A DNA stretch of 64,000 nucleotides from positions 48,433-112,432 of the forward strand of contig BGOM01000005.1 of NCBI GenBank assembly GCA_003569245.1, given 5' to 3'. The translations under genes were made by a program, and so were the position numbers. Source of the DNA: Opitutia bacterium. Its GTDB lineage: Bacteria > Verrucomicrobiota > Verrucomicrobiia > Opitutales > UBA953. Positions 10,919 through 19,544 of the stretch are shown here, in pieces (position 1 is the stretch's first letter; every line of letters starts with the position of its first letter). The notes beneath the pieces were generated by a model that was not told the DNA's origin, did not search any database, and saw nothing but the letters and a program-made list of their open reading frames with translations.

Positions 10919-11236
10919 TCAGCGGATGCCCAGGACCCAGGCGCGGTAGCCGGGGGAGGCGTGGTCGGCCTGCACGACCAGCCATTGCGGGACGGCGTAG
11001 GGGTGGCGGGCGTGGACCCAGGTCTCGAGGTCGCGCGCCTTGGCGGCGGCGAACTTAAAGGTCAGGCGGTATTCTTCCTCCGCTTGGACGCGTCCCTCCC
11101 AGGTGTAATGGGAGCGGAGCGGGCCGTCGACCTGGGCGCAGGCGGCGAGGCCCGCGGCGACCGCGTCCCCGGCGAGGCGGTCGGCCTCCTCGCGCGAGGG
11201 CAGGGTGGTCCAGGCGATGCCGACGGCGTCAGTCAT
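10919..11236 (-). CDS. cutA: Divalent-cation tolerance protein CutA
   Basis: CutA1 forms a very stable trimer linked to metal tolerance in some species; its exact function is unsettled. The 105-residue protein has the family pattern: a first strand [45 protein letters not shown] (the conserved Y.W.G...E.E block) and [11 protein letters not shown]. Its first 8 bases overlap the end of the upstream LOG gene, so the two are translationally linked. Confidence 0.93.
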   Translation of the reverse strand: MTDAVGIAWTTLPSREEADRLAGDAVAAGLAACAQVDGPLRSHYTWEGRVQAEEEYRLTFKFAAAKARDLETWVHARHPYAVPQWLVVQADHASPGYRAWVLGIR

Positions 11237-12089
11237 GCCCTTCGCCGTCCCCTTGCAGGTACTTCTCGGTGATGATCTCGATCAGCATGTCGCGCGCTTC
11301 CTTCACCGAGTCGACGTGCACGTAGAAGTTGCGGTCCTCGGGCGACACCATGCCCCATTCCTGGAAGGTCTCGAAGTTGACCACGTTCTTCCAGAACGGG
11401 GAGCCGAACAGCAGGATCGGGAACTGCTTCTTGGTCTTCCGGGTCTGGATGAGCGTCAGCATCTCGAACAGCTCATCGAACGTGCCGAAGCCGCCCGGGA
11501 AGGCCACGAGCGCCTTGGCGAGGTAGAGGAACCAATACTTGCGGACGAAGAAATAGTGGAACTCGAGGTCGAGCTCGGGCGTGATGAAGGGGTTGTGCTC
11601 CTGCTCGAAGGGCAGCGAGATGCCGAGGCCGACGGACCGTCCGCCGGCTTCGTGCGCGCCGCGGTTGGCCGCCTCCATGATGCCGGGGCCGGCGCCGGAG
11701 CAGACGAGGAAGCGCTGCCACTCCGGCAGCTGGAGCGACCACTTCGTCATCTCGTAGGCCAGTTCGCGGCAGGCCTCGTAATAAGCCGAGCTACGGAGGT
11801 CGATCTCGGCGACGCGCAGGCGGTGGGCGCACTCGGCACCGTCGCATCGGCCGCTGGCCGCCAGGGCCTTGGCTTCCTCGAGACGCTTGCGCGCGACCTC
11901 CGGGGGCAGGGTCCGCGCCGAGCCGAACATCACGACGGTGTTGCGGACGTTGTGCTTCTTGAACCGCAGGTGCGGTTCGGTCATCTCGGTCAGCACCCGG
12001 ATGCTCCGCGCCTGGGGGCTTCCCATGAATTCGGGGTTAAGGTAGGCCTTGGGCGGGGTGGGCCGCAGTTTCCCTTTTTCCGGCGTCAT
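11229..12089 (-). CDS. LOG family protein (TIGR00730-type Rossmann fold)
   Basis: LOG proteins cleave nucleoside 5'-monophosphates to base plus ribose phosphate; plant members activate cytokinins, and bacterial ones are often called YgdH or PpnN-like. The protein has 286 residues, with [16 protein letters not shown] at 130-145 and the catalytic/phosphate-binding PGGFGTFDE motif at 198-206. A C-terminal helical region follows ([18 protein letters not shown]). It heads an operon with cutA and a CPBP protease, and is divergent from rpmH. Confidence 0.9.
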   Translation of the reverse strand: MTPEKGKLRPTPPKAYLNPEFMGSPQARSIRVLTEMTEPHLRFKKHNVRNTVVMFGSARTLPPEVARKRLEEAKALAASGRCDGAECAHRLRVAEIDLRSSAYYEACRELAYEMTKWSLQLPEWQRFLVCSGAGPGIMEAANRGAHEAGGRSVGLGISLPFEQEHNPFITPELDLEFHYFFVRKYWFLYLAKALVAFPGGFGTFDELFEMLTLIQTRKTKKQFPILLFGSPFWKNVVNFETFQEWGMVSPEDRNFYVHVDSVKEARDMLIEIITEKYLQGDGEGHD

Positions 12090-12140
12090 GCGGCTATCCT
12101 CCCCCGCTTTTGGTCACCTGCAAGCCGGGAAGCGGGAGGC

Positions 12141-12169
12141 TTGACACCCTCCGAGGGGTGCCCTTGGCT
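12141..12169 (+). promoter_or_regulatory. Candidate rpmH promoter
   Basis: A perfect -35 hexamer TTGACA (12141-12146) lies 17 bases before TTGGCT, a poor -10 match. A CACCC...GGGTG inverted repeat fills the spacer. GGAGG at 12170 would be an 11-base-spaced ribosome binding site for rpmH. Confidence 0.4.
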
Positions 12170-12185
12170 GGAGGCTTCCAACGCC

Positions 12186-12323
12186 ATGCAACCCACCTAC
12201 CGCCCGTCCAAGATCGCCCGCGCCCGCAAGTGCGGTTTCCGCGCCCGTTCCAAGTCCGCCGGTGGCCGCAAGGTCCTCGCCAATCGCCGCAAGGTGGGTC
12301 GCAAGCGCCTCGGCGCCTCCTAA
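12186..12323 (+). CDS. rpmH: 50S ribosomal protein L34
   Basis: L34 is a small basic protein of the large ribosomal subunit. The 45-residue product shows the diagnostic pattern: [20 protein letters not shown] followed by a K/R-rich stretch ending VGRKRLGAS. It opens the conserved rpmH-rnpA-yidD cluster; rnpA begins 5 bases after its stop. No DnaA boxes or dnaA are adjacent, so this copy of the cluster is not visibly at an origin of replication. Confidence 0.97.
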   Translation: MQPTYRPSKIARARKCGFRARSKSAGGRKVLANRRKVGRKRLGAS

Positions 12324-12328
12324 GCCCG

Positions 12329-12691
12329 ATGCGTCTCCCGCGGGAGCGTCGGATTCGCGCCTCGGCCGATTTCGCCCGCATCCGCAACACTGGCTCGCGG
12401 CTCGACTGCGGGCCTTTTCTTTTGAATTTCAAGAAAGGGCAGGGGGACGCCCCCGCTCGCTTCGCCGTCATCGCCGCCAAGAAGACCTTGCCGCTGGCCG
12501 TCGACCGCAACCGGGCCAAGCGCCTGGCGCGGGAGTTGTTTCGCACGGATCCCGGGGCCTTCCCGCGGGGCGCCGAGGTCGTGCTCGTCATCCGCTCAGG
12601 CATGCTCCGCCGGCGACTGTCGGAGCTGAGGAAGGTTTTCGCCGAGGCCGCTCGCCGGATCGGCGCCGCGCCCGCGGGCCCGACCGCATGA
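12329..12691 (+). CDS. rnpA: Ribonuclease P protein component
   Basis: RnpA is the protein subunit that helps the RNase P RNA bind and mature pre-tRNA 5' ends. The 120-residue protein begins [18 protein letters not shown] (the conserved basic start) and carries the signature [13 protein letters not shown] at residues 60-72. The ATG lies 5 bases after the rpmH stop. Its TGA overlaps the yidD ATG as ATGA. The RNase P RNA gene is not in the window. Confidence 0.95.
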   Translation: MRLPRERRIRASADFARIRNTGSRLDCGPFLLNFKKGQGDAPARFAVIAAKKTLPLAVDRNRAKRLARELFRTDPGAFPRGAEVVLVIRSGMLRRRLSELRKVFAEAARRIGAAPAGPTA

Positions 12692-12942
12692 GCGACGAGC
12701 GTCCTTCCTGGGCTGCGTGGCCCGTGCTCGGGCTGGTGCGCTTTTACCAGCGCTGGCTGTCGCGTCCTTTGCACGCCTTGGTCCCTGGTTCGGGCTGTCG
12801 TTTCCATCCGACCTGCTCGTGCTACGCCGCCACCAGCCTGCGGCGGTTCGGTCTGTTGCGCGGTGGCTGGCTGTCGCTCCGGCGTCTCTGCCGTTGCCAC
12901 CCGTGGGGCGGTTCCGGTGTCGATGAGGTGCCGGAACGGTGA
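12688..12942 (+). CDS. yidD: Membrane protein insertion efficiency factor YidD
   Basis: YidD is a small membrane-bound protein that aids YidC-dependent insertion. The 84-residue product has the full family signature: [13 protein letters not shown], the cysteine motif [11 protein letters not shown], and [13 protein letters not shown] at the end. The start overlaps the rnpA stop (ATGA). Unusually, yidC does not follow; a sulfatase-fold LTA-synthase-like gene comes next. Confidence 0.95.
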   Translation: MSDERPSWAAWPVLGLVRFYQRWLSRPLHALVPGSGCRFHPTCSCYAATSLRRFGLLRGGWLSLRRLCRCHPWGGSGVDEVPER

Positions 12943-13009
12943 CCGCGCGGAGGCCCCCGCGGCTTGAATAATCTCGCCCTAAGTAGGCGGCTTTCGGCAT
13001 ATTACCAAA

Positions 13010-15046
13010 GTGAAGACGTTGTTCGCTCGGATTCTCGGCTCAAGGCAGGGCGGGACGTTGCTGCTCGCCCTGACCTACGTCCTGCTGGGGACCCTCCTGC
13101 GCCTCGGTTTCCTCGCGGCGAGCTCGGGCCAGGTCTCCTGGGGGCTCGCGACCTTCGGGGCCTTGGTCGTGGGGTTCGCCTTCGATCTGGTCATGGCGTG
13201 GTTCCTCACGCTGCCCTTCGGCCTGTTGTCGGCGTGCTGGCCGACCCGTGGCTGGCGCTTTCCCCTTGTGGCCGCCTGGGTCTTCGGCGCGTCCCTTTTC
13301 GTCTTCTGGAAGATCTCGGAGATCCTGTTCTGGGAGGAGTTCGGCGTCCGCTTCAACTTCATCGCGGTCGACTACCTCGTCTACACCACCGAGGTGGTGA
13401 GGAATATCAAGGAGTCCTACAATCTCCCCCTGATCATCGCGGTCGTCGCGCTCGTCGCCGCCGCCGCCTACCTGGGCTGGCGCCGGTTGGGCTGGATGGC
13501 CGCGTGGCATGCCGGCGCCGTCGCCGACGCTTCCTCGCGCTGGCGCGCCGGCGCGGTCCTGCTTGCCCCGTTCGTCCTGCTGTTGGGCGTCGCCTACGCC
13601 ACCGGCCGTCATGATCTCAAGGTATCCTCCCCGGTCCATAGCTCCTTCGCCGAGCGCCTGACCGCCGGTCTCCGTCACATGGGCGACCCGCAGCCGAGCT
13701 GGGCCAACAGCTACGACACCGAGGTCGCCAAGAACGGCGAGTACGCCTTCCTGGCCGCTTTCTGGGCCAATCAGCTGGACTGGCATCGTTTCTACCCTTC
13801 GCATCCCGCGGCCGTTTCGGAGCTGCGGCAACGCCTGTCCGCCCAAGGCGCCCCGCTCGCCCCCGGCACGACCGACATCCTCCGACGGGTCCCCGGGGTC
13901 GCCGGCGCCCGCAAACTCAACGTGATTCAGGTCACCGTGGAGAGCCTGAGCGCCAAGTACCTCGGGTGCTACGGGGTCAATGACGATGAGGACAAGGTCG
14001 ATTATGGTAAACTCGGTCTGACGCCGAACCTCGACCGGATCTCCCGTGAGTCGCTGTGGTTCAGCCGCTGCTACGCCAGCGGCACCCGCACGGTCCGCGG
14101 CATGGAGGCGCTCGCCTTGGCCATTCCGCCGATTCCCGGTCAGTCGGTCCTGCGTCGCCAAGGGTGCGAGAACCTTTCGACGCTCGGCGGGGCCTTGGCG
14201 GATCAGGGCTACGACACCGCCTTCATCTACGGCGGCAACGGGTTCTTCGATAACATGAGCTATTTCTTCGGCGCGAACGGCTATCGCGTCGTCGACCAGC
14301 CCGCCGCGCTCAAGGCCGGCCGCAAGATCAGCTTCGCCAACGCCTGGGGCGCCTGCGACGAGGATGCCTTCGCCTGGTCGATGGCCGAGGCCGACGCCGC
14401 TTACGCGACGGGCAAGCCGTTCCATCACTTCATCATGACGACCTCCAACCACCGCCCTTACACGTGGCCGGCCGGGAGGATCCGACCCGAGCTGCGCGAC
14501 CGGCAGGGAGGGGTGGCTTACACGGACCATGCCATCGGGGAGTTCCTCCGGCAGGCGGCGACCAAGCCTTGGTTCAAGGACACGGTGTTCGTCATCGTCG
14601 CCGACCACTGCGCCTCCGTCGCGGGCAAGCGCGAGCTGGAGATCAAGAAATACGAGATCCCGCTGTTCATCTGGGCCCCCGGTCTGATTCCCGCCCGCAA
14701 GGTCGACTTCATGATGAGCCAGGTCGACTACGTCCCGACCTTGCTGGGGCTGCTCAAGCTTCCGTACGCCGGCCGGTTCGTCGGGGCCGACGCGCTGGCG
14801 CCGGGTTATCAGCCGCGCGCTTTCATCAGCAATTACCAGAAGGTCGCCGTGTTGCGCCCGGACGGGCTGCTCACCGTGCTCAAGCCGGTCCGTCAGGTGG
14901 CGCAGTTCCAGGCCGATCTTGCCACGGGCGCCCTCAGTCCGTTGCCGCGTTCCTCGGACGCCGACGCCGCGGCCGAGGCGATCCAATATTACCAAGGTGC
15001 CGATGAACTCTTCAACCGCGGTGGACTCGCCCATCCCGCCCGCTGA
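13010..15046 (+). CDS. LTA synthase-like sulfatase-fold membrane enzyme
   Basis: LtaS-type enzymes transfer phosphoglycerol or phosphoethanolamine groups to envelope polymers outside the inner membrane. The 678-residue protein has five N-terminal membrane segments (about 17-38, 43-66, 80-100, 140-160, 182-202) and then an extracytoplasmic alkaline-phosphatase-fold domain. Metal and catalytic positions are visible: E in VTVESLSAKYLG, the presumed Thr nucleophile in SGTRTVRG, and D/H in VIVADHCAS. The start is GTG 13010. A Gram-negative host would use it for periplasmic glucan or lipid head-group modification rather than teichoic acid (inference). It overlaps the PAP2 gene by 44 bases. Confidence 0.85.
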   Translation: MKTLFARILGSRQGGTLLLALTYVLLGTLLRLGFLAASSGQVSWGLATFGALVVGFAFDLVMAWFLTLPFGLLSACWPTRGWRFPLVAAWVFGASLFVFWKISEILFWEEFGVRFNFIAVDYLVYTTEVVRNIKESYNLPLIIAVVALVAAAAYLGWRRLGWMAAWHAGAVADASSRWRAGAVLLAPFVLLLGVAYATGRHDLKVSSPVHSSFAERLTAGLRHMGDPQPSWANSYDTEVAKNGEYAFLAAFWANQLDWHRFYPSHPAAVSELRQRLSAQGAPLAPGTTDILRRVPGVAGARKLNVIQVTVESLSAKYLGCYGVNDDEDKVDYGKLGLTPNLDRISRESLWFSRCYASGTRTVRGMEALALAIPPIPGQSVLRRQGCENLSTLGGALADQGYDTAFIYGGNGFFDNMSYFFGANGYRVVDQPAALKAGRKISFANAWGACDEDAFAWSMAEADAAYATGKPFHHFIMTTSNHRPYTWPAGRIRPELRDRQGGVAYTDHAIGEFLRQAATKPWFKDTVFVIVADHCASVAGKRELEIKKYEIPLFIWAPGLIPARKVDFMMSQVDYVPTLLGLLKLPYAGRFVGADALAPGYQPRAFISNYQKVAVLRPDGLLTVLKPVRQVAQFQADLATGALSPLPRSSDADAAAEAIQYYQGADELFNRGGLAHPAR

Positions 15047-15725
15047 CCGCCCGTCGCTGCTCCGGCCGCTGCTGGCCGTCGCCGCGGTCCTGATCTTCTT
15101 CGGTTTTCCCGGGACCGGCGGGGAGTGGCTTGATCTCCGGGTCCAGGCCTGGTTCTGGGACGGGCGGGATTGGCTGATTCCGAAGGACGCAGGTTGGCCG
15201 CACACGCTCGCCTACACCGGTCCGAAGGTGCTGCTCTATCTTTTCGCGCTCGGGTTGCTTTGGGCGATCGCGCTGCCGTCCCGTGCCCCGGTCTGGCTGG
15301 GCCGTCGGCGGGCCGCGTACCTCTTCCTGTGCTTGGCCGTGGTCTCCGTCGCCTGCACCCAGCTCCGGGAGGTCACCTTCATGGCCACGCCGCGTCAGCT
15401 GACGATGTACGGCGCGAACCCAGGCGTCCCGCACCTGCTGCTTTTCGACGCCAAGCCGCCCGGTTACCCGAGCGATGCGTTTCCCGCCGGGCACGCCAGC
15501 GGCGGCTTCGCGCTCCTGGCCTTGGCCTTCGCCTGGACTTCGGCGGTCGCCCGTCGTCGAGGCGTCTGCATCGCCTTGCTGGTCGGCGGCTGGATGGGCC
15601 TCTACCAGCTCGCCCGCGGTGAGCATTTTCTCTCCCATACGCTTGCGACGGCGGCCTTGGCCTGGCTGCTGGTAGCCGGGCTCGCGCGGGCTTGCCGCCC
15701 GACCGGGGTCAGTTCGACCAGTTGA
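15003..15725 (+). CDS. PAP2 superfamily membrane phosphatase
   Basis: PAP2 enzymes dephosphorylate lipid phosphates or undecaprenyl pyrophosphate at the outer face of the inner membrane. The 240-residue protein has several membrane spans and the motifs FPAGHASGGF (catalytic His) and ARGEHFLSHT (the SRx5H-type motif, with Arg and His). ATG 15003 lies inside the end of the LTA-synthase-like gene, so the two are translationally coupled and may share a pathway of lipid head-group transfer and lipid phosphate recycling (inference). Its end overlaps the convergent pseudopilin gene by 17 bases. Confidence 0.85.
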   Translation: MNSSTAVDSPIPPADRPSLLRPLLAVAAVLIFFGFPGTGGEWLDLRVQAWFWDGRDWLIPKDAGWPHTLAYTGPKVLLYLFALGLLWAIALPSRAPVWLGRRRAAYLFLCLAVVSVACTQLREVTFMATPRQLTMYGANPGVPHLLLFDAKPPGYPSDAFPAGHASGGFALLALAFAWTSAVARRRGVCIALLVGGWMGLYQLARGEHFLSHTLATAALAWLLVAGLARACRPTGVSSTS

Positions 15726-16512
15726 CGAGGTTGTCCGAGCGCTGGGGGGCCGGGTCGGCGTCGTCGAAATAGGTCGTCGGGATCATGCCGGTCCGGACCA
15801 TCGTCGTGGTCGTCGACGGGTCGAAGTACTCGTTGAAATTAGGCTGGTCGCCTTCGGTCGTGGGGAGGGCGAAATTGGGACCGCAGCTCACCAGGAGGAA
15901 GTTGGCGGACAGCCAGTTGCCGTAGGGCGGGTTATAGGCGCCGGTGGTGAGGTTCTGCACGGAAATGCCTACGGAGCCGAGGACGCGGTAACGGTACTCG
16001 TAGGGATTGCCCCACGGGTCGCGAAACTCGAGCGTGGTGGCGATGTTGGCCAGGTCGGCCGGGAGGGCGTCAAGGCGGGTGCTTACGACCGTGACAGGGA
16101 TGTCGTCGAAGGCGACGAAGGGCTTGGGCTTGCGGTTGGCGCCGTTCGGCAGGCTTGTCGAGTTGAAGGGCCAGAGTTCGACCGCGAAACCGCCGGTGGT
16201 GATCTGGCGGGTGTAGATGATGCGGCGACCGCTCAGCTGGTCGAACAGGTCGGTGCGAAACTGCGTCTGGTTGGACGCGTTGCTGGCGGTGGTGCCGGCG
16301 AGGGCGCAGGGGTAGTCGCCATAGGTCTTCTTGAAGTTCTCGCACGCGATGCTGATGCGCTGGATCTCGCCGCGCCCGCGGGCCTTCATGCGCGTGTTCG
16401 ACACTCCGCGGTAGAGGCCGAAGGTGGCGGAGGCGAGGATCATGATGATGGTGATGACCATCAGCAGTTCGACCAAGGTGAAGCCGGCGCGGCGGCGGGG
16501 GAGGGTGGTCAT
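15709..16512 (-). CDS. Type IV prepilin-like / type II secretion pseudopilin
   Basis: The 267-residue protein begins with a class III prepilin leader and cleavage site: RRRAGFTLVELLMVITIIMI, where cleavage follows the Gly before FTLVE. The Glu at mature position 5 is present. The hydrophobic helix is followed by a long globular domain with a DPWGNPYEYRY motif typical of GspG-like major pseudopilins, although GspG is usually shorter. ATG 16512 gives the standard leader length. No other secretion genes flank it, so it is an orphan pseudopilin of a type common in Verrucomicrobiota. Confidence 0.85.
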   Translation of the reverse strand: MTTLPRRRAGFTLVELLMVITIIMILASATFGLYRGVSNTRMKARGRGEIQRISIACENFKKTYGDYPCALAGTTASNASNQTQFRTDLFDQLSGRRIIYTRQITTGGFAVELWPFNSTSLPNGANRKPKPFVAFDDIPVTVVSTRLDALPADLANIATTLEFRDPWGNPYEYRYRVLGSVGISVQNLTTGAYNPPYGNWLSANFLLVSCGPNFALPTTEGDQPNFNEYFDPSTTTTMVRTGMIPTTYFDDADPAPQRSDNLVNWSN

Positions 16513-16517
16513 GGCGG

Positions 16518-16892
16518 TCAGATGTGGCGGGAGTCGTTCTCGTCCTTCTTCACGTAGCCCGAGTCCTGCCGCTGGTGGTTGACGGCGTTCTTCTTGAGGT
16601 AGGCCTGGTAGACGTCCTCGGCGGACATCCCGAGCACCTGGGCGATGGAGATCAGGAAGTGGAAGAGGTCGATCACCTCGACGCGGGCGTTCTGCTCGTC
16701 GAACTTCTGGTATTTGGCCCACCACTTCCAGGGCACGGAATCGGTCAGCTCGGCCATCTCCTGCTGCATCGCGCGGAGGTAGTTCAGGGTCCACTTGATC
16801 TTCTCCTCCTCGGTCATGCCCTTGGTTTCGACGCCGATGCGCTGGTTCAGCGCCTCCTGCATCCGGAAGATTTCCTCGAGTTTATCGGCCAT
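16518..16892 (-). CDS. All-alpha dimeric dUTPase-like NTP pyrophosphohydrolase
   Basis: Dimeric dUTPases hydrolyse dUTP to dUMP, keeping uracil out of DNA. The 124-residue protein shows the all-alpha NTP-pyrophosphohydrolase metal site: the QQEMAELTDS helix with E residues, PWKWWAKY, then EVIDLFHFLIS carrying the second acidic pair, and KKNAVNHQRQDSGY, the family's nucleotide-binding end. It starts at ATG 16892, is divergent from the U32 gene, and ends 5 bases before the pseudopilin start. An MazG-like specificity cannot be fully excluded. Confidence 0.82.
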   Translation of the reverse strand: MADKLEEIFRMQEALNQRIGVETKGMTEEEKIKWTLNYLRAMQQEMAELTDSVPWKWWAKYQKFDEQNARVEVIDLFHFLISIAQVLGMSAEDVYQAYLKKNAVNHQRQDSGYVKKDENDSRHI

Positions 16893-17006
16893 ACCCCATC
16901 CAAACGACCTCCGGGTGGCGGGGCAACAAAGGAAGCAGGCCCGGGGTTTCGGGCTACCGGCGAACTTCCCGCTTCCCTCCCCGGCCCGAGGCCCCTTGAT
17001 GGAGGC

Positions 17007-19538
17007 ATGGCCGTCGTTTCCGGTAGCAGCGGACTCCGCAAACCCGAGGTCCTGGCGCCCGCCGGGGAGTGGGATTGCGTGAAGGCCGCCGTCGAGAACG
17101 GCGCCGACGCCGTCTTCTTCGGGGTGGGGCGCTTCAACGCCCGGGTCCGCGCCAAGAATTTCGAGGAGGCCGACCTCCCGGAGCTGATGGCCTACCTGCA
17201 CGGCCGCGGGGTCAAGGGGTATGTCACGTTCAACACGTTGATCTTCCCGGAGGAGCTGGCTGAGGCGGCCCGCACGCTGCGCGCGATCATCGCGGCCGGG
17301 GTCGATGCCGCCATCGTCCAGGACGCCGGCATCTGCCGGTTGATCCGCCGGATCTCGCCCGACTTCCCGATCCACGCCTCGACCCAGATGACCGTGACGA
17401 GCGCGGCCGGCGTCGATTACGCCCGCGCGCTCGGCGCCTCCTTGGCCGTGCTGGGGCGCGAGGTCTCCTTGCCGGAGATGCGCAAGCTCCAGGCGGAGCA
17501 AGGGGCCAAGGGCGCCCCGCTGGACCTCGAGGTCTTCGTCCATGGCGCGCTGTGCGTCGCTTATTCCGGGCAGTGCCTGACGAGCGAGTCGCTGGGCGGC
17601 CGCTCGGCGAACCGCGGCGAGTGCGCGCAGGCCTGCCGACTGCCTTACGAGCTGGTCGTCGACGGTGTCGTGAAACCGCTGGGCGACAAGGCCTACCTGC
17701 TTTCGCCGCAGGATCTCGCCGGCATCGAGGTCGTGCCCGAGCTCATCCGCGCGGGCGTCCGCTCGCTCAAGATCGAAGGTCGCCTGAAGTCCCCGGAATA
17801 CGTGGCCGCGATCACCAAGGCTTATCGCCGCGCGGTGGACGCCTCGTGGGAGGCTTTGCTCCAGGGCGGCGACGCCGATCGGGCCGCGCTCCGCGTGCGG
17901 CAGGAGGAGGATTACCCGATGCAGATGACGTTCTCCCGCGGCCTCCATACGGGCTGGCTGCGCGGCATCGACAACCAGCAGCTGGTGCACGCGCGCTTCG
18001 GCAAGAAGCGCGGGGCCTTCCTCGGTACCGTCGTCGACGTCGCCCATCCCGGCGTGACCCTGCGGCTGGAGGGCCCGCTCAAGCCCGGCGACGGCGTGGT
18101 CTTCGACCAAGGCAAGCCCGCCGAACGCGAGGAGGGCGGTTTCGTGCACGGGATCGAGCCCGCCCGCGGCGGCCTCACCTACGTCCGTTTCGACCGCGCC
18201 GGCGCCATCGATTGGAGCCGCGTCCAGCCGGGCGCCTTGCTCTGGAAGACCAAGGACCAGGAACTCGACAAGCTCCTGCACGCCTCCTGGGATCGCGAGA
18301 AGCCCAACCACCGCCGCCCGATCGCCGCCCGCGTCATCGGCCGCCCCGGCCAGCCGCTGCGCGTCGAGTTCAACGATGGCGAAGGCCACGTGGTCACCGG
18401 CGAGACAGGTGTGCCGTGCGCCGTCGCCGAGAAGCGGCCGATGGACGCCGTCTCGCTGAACGAGCAGCTCGGACGCCTCGGCGACACGGGGTATGTGCTG
18501 GATGGGCTCGAGGCCGACCTCGAAGGCGCCTTGATCGTGCCGGTGAGCGAGCTGAACCGCCTGCGCCGCGACCTCTGCGACCGTCTGACGGCCCTGCGCC
18601 GCGAGCCGCCGCGCTGGACCTTGCTGCCCTACGCCCCGGCCGCGACGACGGTCACGGCGCCCGGCCCGGAGCCGGCCGTCGACCCTCTCATCGTCGTGGT
18701 CATCCGCGAGCCTGAGCAGCTGGAGCCGGCCCTGGCTTGGGGCGCCCGCGTGATCTACGCCGAGTTCGAGGACCCCAAGAAGTTCCGCGCCGCCGTCGCG
18801 CGCGTCCGCGCCTACGAGCAGGAAGCCGGCCGCAAGGTCGAGTTCTGGGCGATGGGTCCGCGCGTGCACAAGCAAGGTGAGGACCGCGTCACCGAGATCG
18901 TCCTCTCCTGTGACGCCGACGGCTACCTCGCCCGCAACCACGACGACCTCCGCGCGTTCGCAGGGAAGCGCCGGCGGGGTGATTTCTCCCTCAACGTGGC
19001 CAACGGCCTCGCCGCCGAATGGCTCATGGAGCAGCACGGCCTCGAGGGGCTGACGGCCTCCTACGACCTCGACGCCAGCCAGCTGGCCGCGTTGCTCCGT
19101 TCGGCCCCGCCCGCGTGGTTCGAGGTCACGATCCACCAGCACATGCCGATGTTCCATATGGAGCATTGCGTGTTCTGCGCCTTCCTCTCGCCCGGCAAGG
19201 ATTACCGCGACTGCGGCCGTCCCTGCGAGAAGCACCGCGTCAAGCTGCGCGACCGCGTGGGCGCCGAGCACATCCTCAAGGCCGACGCGGGCTGCCGCAA
19301 CACGCTCTTCAACGCGCGGGCGCAGACCGGCGCGGAGTACGTGGCCGACCTCCTCAAGCTCGGGGTGCGCCGCTTCCGCGTCGAGTTCGTCGACGAGGAT
19401 GCGGAGACCGTCACGCGCACGCTGCAGAAGTACCAGGACCTGCTCGAAGGTCGCCTGGCCGGCGTCGACCTCTGGAACGACCTCAAGGTGCTGAACCAGC
19501 TCGGCGTCACCCGCGGGACCCTGCGGGTGCGGGTCTGA
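17007..19538 (+). CDS. U32 family peptidase / RlhA-like protein
   Basis: U32 proteins include collagenase-like peptidases and the 23S rRNA hydroxylation factor RlhA. The 843-residue protein starts with the typical LRKPEVLAPAGEWDCVKAAV and has IHASTQMTVTSAAG. The hallmark block follows: VHGALCVAYSGQCLTSESLGGRSANRGECAQACR, interrupted here only by its known spacing, and then SLKIEGRLKSPEYVA. A C-terminal cysteine-rich segment (MEHCVFCAFL...YRDCGRPCEKHRV) may bind an Fe-S cluster, as in RlhA (inference). Converges on recD2 with 6 bases between. Confidence 0.88.
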   Translation: MAVVSGSSGLRKPEVLAPAGEWDCVKAAVENGADAVFFGVGRFNARVRAKNFEEADLPELMAYLHGRGVKGYVTFNTLIFPEELAEAARTLRAIIAAGVDAAIVQDAGICRLIRRISPDFPIHASTQMTVTSAAGVDYARALGASLAVLGREVSLPEMRKLQAEQGAKGAPLDLEVFVHGALCVAYSGQCLTSESLGGRSANRGECAQACRLPYELVVDGVVKPLGDKAYLLSPQDLAGIEVVPELIRAGVRSLKIEGRLKSPEYVAAITKAYRRAVDASWEALLQGGDADRAALRVRQEEDYPMQMTFSRGLHTGWLRGIDNQQLVHARFGKKRGAFLGTVVDVAHPGVTLRLEGPLKPGDGVVFDQGKPAEREEGGFVHGIEPARGGLTYVRFDRAGAIDWSRVQPGALLWKTKDQELDKLLHASWDREKPNHRRPIAARVIGRPGQPLRVEFNDGEGHVVTGETGVPCAVAEKRPMDAVSLNEQLGRLGDTGYVLDGLEADLEGALIVPVSELNRLRRDLCDRLTALRREPPRWTLLPYAPAATTVTAPGPEPAVDPLIVVVIREPEQLEPALAWGARVIYAEFEDPKKFRAAVARVRAYEQEAGRKVEFWAMGPRVHKQGEDRVTEIVLSCDADGYLARNHDDLRAFAGKRRRGDFSLNVANGLAAEWLMEQHGLEGLTASYDLDASQLAALLRSAPPAWFEVTIHQHMPMFHMEHCVFCAFLSPGKDYRDCGRPCEKHRVKLRDRVGAEHILKADAGCRNTLFNARAQTGAEYVADLLKLGVRRFRVEFVDEDAETVTRTLQKYQDLLEGRLAGVDLWNDLKVLNQLGVTRGTLRVRV

Positions 19539-19544
19539 GCCGGT

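Noticed and set aside
12090..12330. Origin of replication near rpmH-rnpA
   Set aside because: No dnaA gene, no cluster of TTATCCACA-like boxes and no AT-rich unwinding region are seen.
16893..19271. Minus-strand open frame of several hundred codons opposite the U32 gene
   Set aside because: It is His/Gly/Leu-rich antisense sequence without family motifs. The U32 gene on the plus strand has conserved blocks throughout.
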